Source of the DNA: Chloroflexota bacterium
Lineage (GTDB): Bacteria; Chloroflexota; Dormibacteria; Aeolococcales; Aeolococcaceae
Assembly (NCBI GenBank): GCA_003491925.1
Contig: DNAU01000261.1
Location: forward strand, 1 to 8,071
Direction: 5' to 3'
DNA length: 8,071 nt
The position numbers and the translations under genes were made by a program. The notes under the pieces are model-generated. The model did not search any database and was not told where the DNA came from. It saw nothing but the letters and a program-made list of their open reading frames with translations. Of this stretch, positions 5,735 through 8,071 are shown piece after piece. Within the stretch, counting starts at the first letter, position 1, and each line of letters begins with the position of its first letter.

Positions 5735-5965
5735 TCAATCGACCTCCCCGGCGGGCAAGACCAGCAGGGTGTCGAGCTTGGCCTGCGCCAGCTCCAGCAG
5801 GTTGGGCACCGCCTCCAGCGGCAGATCCAGCCGGGCGGCGATGGCGGCGTTGTCGGCACCCTGGTCGCGCAGGCGCAGCGCCTCCGCGTAGGCCGGGGTG
5901 AGCGTCGCCAGGGCCGTCTCCCGGTCCATGATCGCCAGGGTAGGGATCGCCGCCGCCGGAGTCAT
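5735..5965 (-). CDS. Small helix-turn-helix-like protein downstream of a LuxR regulator
   Basis: A 76-residue protein (64 if started at the internal ATG, 5929). Residues about 13-66 are alpha-helical in pattern, with ALRLRDQGADNAAIAARLDLPLEAV resembling the first two helices of a sigma-70 region 4 or LuxR-type HTH. That suggests DNA binding, but there is no strong family match by eye. It lies 45 nt after the LuxR stop and in the same reading frame; the frame stays open from that stop to this gene. Neither ATG has a clear Shine-Dalgarno sequence. The ATG at 5965 abuts a 10-bp inverted repeat. The ATG at 5929 is preceded by TACCCT and 7 nt, the spacing of a leaderless -10 box. The coding call rests on amino-acid composition and context. 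Confidence 0.65.
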   Translation of the reverse strand: MTPAAAIPTLAIMDRETALATLTPAYAEALRLRDQGADNAAIAARLDLPLEAVPNLLELAQAKLDTLLVLPAGEVD

Positions 5966-6013
5966 GAGTACCCGGGTACCCAGCCGCGAGCCGCGGCCCC
6001 CTGCGGGTACTCA
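5965..6013. promoter_or_regulatory. Nested inverted repeats linking the LuxR stop to the small-gene start
   Basis: The outer arms TGAGTACCCG (5965-5974) and CGGGTACTCA (6004-6013) are perfect 10-mers. One contains the LuxR stop codon; the other ends inside the ATG of the small gene. Inside lies a second stem, GCCGCG-agc-CGCGGC (5983-5997). The left arm is also part of an overlapping palindrome, GTACCCGGGTAC (5968-5979), so two alternative folds compete. In mRNA the outer stem would hide the start codon at 5965; in DNA it could be an operator or a cruciform. Confidence 0.55.
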
Positions 6014-6034
6014 GTGGACGGATTCAGTACTCAG
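6007..6034. repeat. Direct repeat GTACTCAG, two copies 20 bp apart
   Basis: Exact 8-mers at 6007-6014 and 6027-6034 cover the end of the LuxR coding region. Together with 5968 and 5976 there are four GTAC tetramers in 63 bp. The 20-bp step puts the copies on the same helical face. Confidence 0.5.
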
Positions 6035-8071
6035 GTCAGGCTGCCGGTCCGATTCCGGGATCGTGCCCAGGATGGCGGCGAGCTGGGCCCGCGAGCTGAC
6101 GCCCAGCTTGGAGTAGGCCTGCTGGAGATGGTTCTCGACGGTGCGCACCGACAGCCCGAGGCGGGCGGCGACGTCGGCGCTGCTCGCGCCCCCGGACGCC
6201 ATCCGGGCCACCTGGAGCTCGCGGTCGGTGAGGGTGCCGCGGGTGGAGATGCGGCCGAGTGCCGGGGATCGGCTCCCCTCGCAGTCCGCCGCCAGCGCCG
6301 CACTGCGCAGCATCGGGACCCGGGCCCGGTTCGGCACCCCGGCCCGGCGGTGGGCGTCGGCCGCCTCCGCCGCCGCCTCGGCCGCGAAGAGGATCAGACC
6401 GATCCGCTCGAACTCGACCGAGGCGCGCTCCAGGCCCGTGGCGTCGGCCTCGACCAGGGCCTGCACGTGAGCCGCGAGAGCGGGGACGAGCTCCCCCTCG
6501 CACTCGCCAGCGAGGCTGCGCAGCCGCTCATCCCCGGAGGGATCACCGAGGCGGGCGGCATCGTGGAGCGCCCACGCCTCGAGCGGGCGGAAGCCGGCCC
6601 GGCGCCAGCCGTCAGCGGCACGGAGCGCGGCGGGAGCCGCTGCGGTGGCGTCGTCGCGGGCCCAGAGGACCCAGGCCTCACTGAGCTCGACCCAGGGCAG
6701 CTCGCTCGGCGGGGCGACGACCGCGGCGCGCGCGGCGGCGAGAGCCGTTCCGGCACGCTGCAGGTCGCCGCGGAGGCAGTGGGCCTGGGCCAGCGCTCCC
6801 TCGAGGGCCGCCAGCTGGCCACCGCCGGCCATGTAACGAGTGCAGATGGCGGTGCCCTCCTCGAGCCACGCCCTGGCCGTCCTGGTCCTCCCGGTCAGCA
6901 GCGCGGCCCAGCCCACCAGCCCGGTCCAGTAGCCGCGCAGCGGCTCCAGGCTGGCCTCGACCAGCCGGTCGTGGATCTCCTCGGCCAGCCGCTGCGCCTC
7001 GGGGACGAGCCCCGCGAACCAGAGGGCGTTCCACCTCCCGATGAGCAGGTTGGAACGGGTTGAGAGCAGCTCGGGACTGTCCCGGAGCAGCTCCATGCCG
7101 GAGTCCAGGGCGGTGATCGCCTGCAGCGGCCGGCCTGAGAAGGCGAGGGCCAGGCCGAGGATGCCGATGGCGCCGATCCTCACCGGGAGCGCCGCGTCCA
7201 CGTTCTCGACCACCGCCGTGCTCAGCTCCACGGCGGCCTCGGGGCGGCCGGCCGAGAACTCGAAGAGGGCGCGGGTCACCGCCAGCTCGTGACCGGCGGG
7301 GCCTTCGGGGATGCCGGCGGCCGCATCCCGGAGGACGGCGAGGGCGCGCTCGCCGCGGCCCAGGCCGAACTGGAGGTTCTGGGCGCTGGTGAGGGACAGC
7401 TCGGCCCGCTGCTCGGCCCCCTCGGGTTGGGCGGCGTCGAGGACCGCCTGGGCCTCCAGCGGCCGGCGCAACCCAGTCATGGCCCGGGAGAGGACGATCT
7501 CGGCGGGGAAGCCGCCGCCCGCGTCGACCGCCGCCTGCGCCAGTGCCTCCGCGGTGTCGAAGCGCCCCGAGCCCAGCATCCAGCGGGCCGCCGCGAGGGC
7601 GGCGTCGGCATTGACCCGCTGGCCGGCTTCGAGCCTGATCATGGCCAGCCGGCTGGGGTCGTCCCCGCGCCGCAGGGGGGTCGCCTCGAGGGCGTCGCCG
7701 AGGCGCCCCAGCAGCTCGCGCCTGCGCAGCGGGGTCAGCCCCCCCCGCAGCGCCTCGGCGTAGAGCGGATGGGCGAGCCTCACCTGCCAGCGCCGGTGGT
7801 ACTTCTCGTTTACCGTGGTGGTGGTGATCACGCCCGCCGCCTCGAGGTCCCGGATCACGGCCGGTACCACCAGACGCTCCAGCACGTCGAGCGGGAGCGG
7901 CTCAGCGAGGGCCAGCGCCTCGGCCGCCTCGCGCTGGGGCCGCGAGAGGGGCCGGAGACGCTGCTCGATGGCCTCGAGCGGGCCCCCGGCCGCCACCGGC
8001 TCCCCCTCCCACCGCCAGAGACCGTCCCGCTCCGCCAGGGCGCCGGATTCGAGCCCGATCTCGACCAGCTC
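6011..8071 (-). CDS. LuxR-family transcriptional regulator, large ATPase type, N-terminus beyond window
   Basis: The frame is open from the right edge to the TGA at 6011, giving 686 visible residues. The first 25 or so (beginning ELVEIGLESGAL, then GLWRWEGEP) resemble the end of the STAND/AAA ATPase domain. A winged-helix-like segment follows, with LAHPLYAEALRGGL at about residues 99-112. The middle is a long Ala/Leu-rich helical array of TPR type (about 130-590), commonly a sensing or protein-contact region. The C-terminus is a classic LuxR/GerE HTH, about 614-668, with LTDRELQVARM, DVAARLGLSVRTVENHL and KLGVSSRAQL. Proteins of this type (MalT/LAL) use ATP to switch oligomeric state and activate transcription. 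The Walker motifs and start codon are not in the window. The inducer cannot be told. The short HTH-like gene follows in the same frame and may be co-transcribed. Confidence 0.93.
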   Translation of the reverse strand, partial: ELVEIGLESGALAERDGLWRWEGEPVAAGGPLEAIEQRLRPLSRPQREAAEALALAEPLPLDVLERLVVPAVIRDLEAAGVITTTTVNEKYHRRWQVRLAHPLYAEALRGGLTPLRRRELLGRLGDALEATPLRRGDDPSRLAMIRLEAGQRVNADAALAAARWMLGSGRFDTAEALAQAAVDAGGGFPAEIVLSRAMTGLRRPLEAQAVLDAAQPEGAEQRAELSLTSAQNLQFGLGRGERALAVLRDAAAGIPEGPAGHELAVTRALFEFSAGRPEAAVELSTAVVENVDAALPVRIGAIGILGLALAFSGRPLQAITALDSGMELLRDSPELLSTRSNLLIGRWNALWFAGLVPEAQRLAEEIHDRLVEASLEPLRGYWTGLVGWAALLTGRTRTARAWLEEGTAICTRYMAGGGQLAALEGALAQAHCLRGDLQRAGTALAAARAAVVAPPSELPWVELSEAWVLWARDDATAAAPAALRAADGWRRAGFRPLEAWALHDAARLGDPSGDERLRSLAGECEGELVPALAAHVQALVEADATGLERASVEFERIGLILFAAEAAAEAADAHRRAGVPNRARVPMLRSAALAADCEGSRSPALGRISTRGTLTDRELQVARMASGGASSADVAARLGLSVRTVENHLQQAYSKLGVSSRAQLAAILGTIPESDRQPDLSTESVH

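Noticed and set aside
5336..7063. 575-codon plus-strand open frame opposite the membrane protein and LuxR genes
   Set aside because: Low-complexity Arg/Gly/Gln product that crosses two gene boundaries and an intergenic gap. The minus-strand genes explain the region.

Overview
This is a very GC-rich bacterial window, packed with genes that mostly lie on the minus strand. No tRNA, rRNA, CRISPR array, transposase or phage gene is visible. Several starts are GTG, and genes overlap by four bases. The short-form HisG plus HisZ pairing argues against a typical actinomycete, which usually has the long HisG. Together with the GC content and the large ATPase-type LuxR regulator, it suggests a high-GC lineage such as Chloroflexota or Candidatus Dormibacterota. 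That placement is an inference with low certainty.

Layout. (1) Positions 1-3845, minus strand: the first part of a histidine biosynthesis operon, transcribed hisZ-hisG-hisD-hisB, with hisB cut by the left edge. Every junction is a GTGA or ATGA stop/start overlap, so translation is probably coupled. The hisZ-hisG junction carries an imperfect 56-bp tandem duplication. It copied the hisG ribosome-binding site, GTG start and first codons, and left a 19-codon mini-ORF that links the hisZ stop to the real hisG start. (2) Positions 3846-3908: a short divergent promoter region with a 7-bp inverted repeat around a likely -10 box for hisZ, whose mRNA looks leaderless or nearly so. (3) Positions 3909-4748, plus strand: a compact isoaspartyl peptidase/L-asparaginase of the Ntn-hydrolase class. 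(4) Positions 4749-4909: a convergent gap with one strong hairpin. (5) Positions 4910-5554, minus strand: a four-helix membrane protein with a Pro/Tyr/Gln/Gly-rich tail. (6) Positions 5555-5734: a gap rich in dyads and repeats. (7) Positions 5735-5965, minus strand: a small helix-turn-helix-like protein. (8) Positions 6011-8071, minus strand: the C-terminal two thirds or so of a large LuxR-family regulator whose start lies beyond the right edge. Its stop codon and the start of the small gene are joined by a 10-bp inverted repeat.

How the genes work together. HisZ and HisG form the ATP-phosphoribosyltransferase for the first step of histidine synthesis. HisB does the dehydration step and HisD the last two oxidations; the remaining his genes are presumably beyond the left edge. 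The asparaginase shares only a 63-bp control region with the operon, so the two may be co-regulated, but their pathways are not directly linked. The LuxR regulator, the small HTH-like protein and the membrane protein are co-directional and may form a separate sensing or regulatory group; no function can be assigned to that group from sequence alone.

The most unusual observation is the duplicated translation start between hisZ and hisG. Second is the cluster of inverted and direct repeats between the LuxR gene and the small HTH-like gene.
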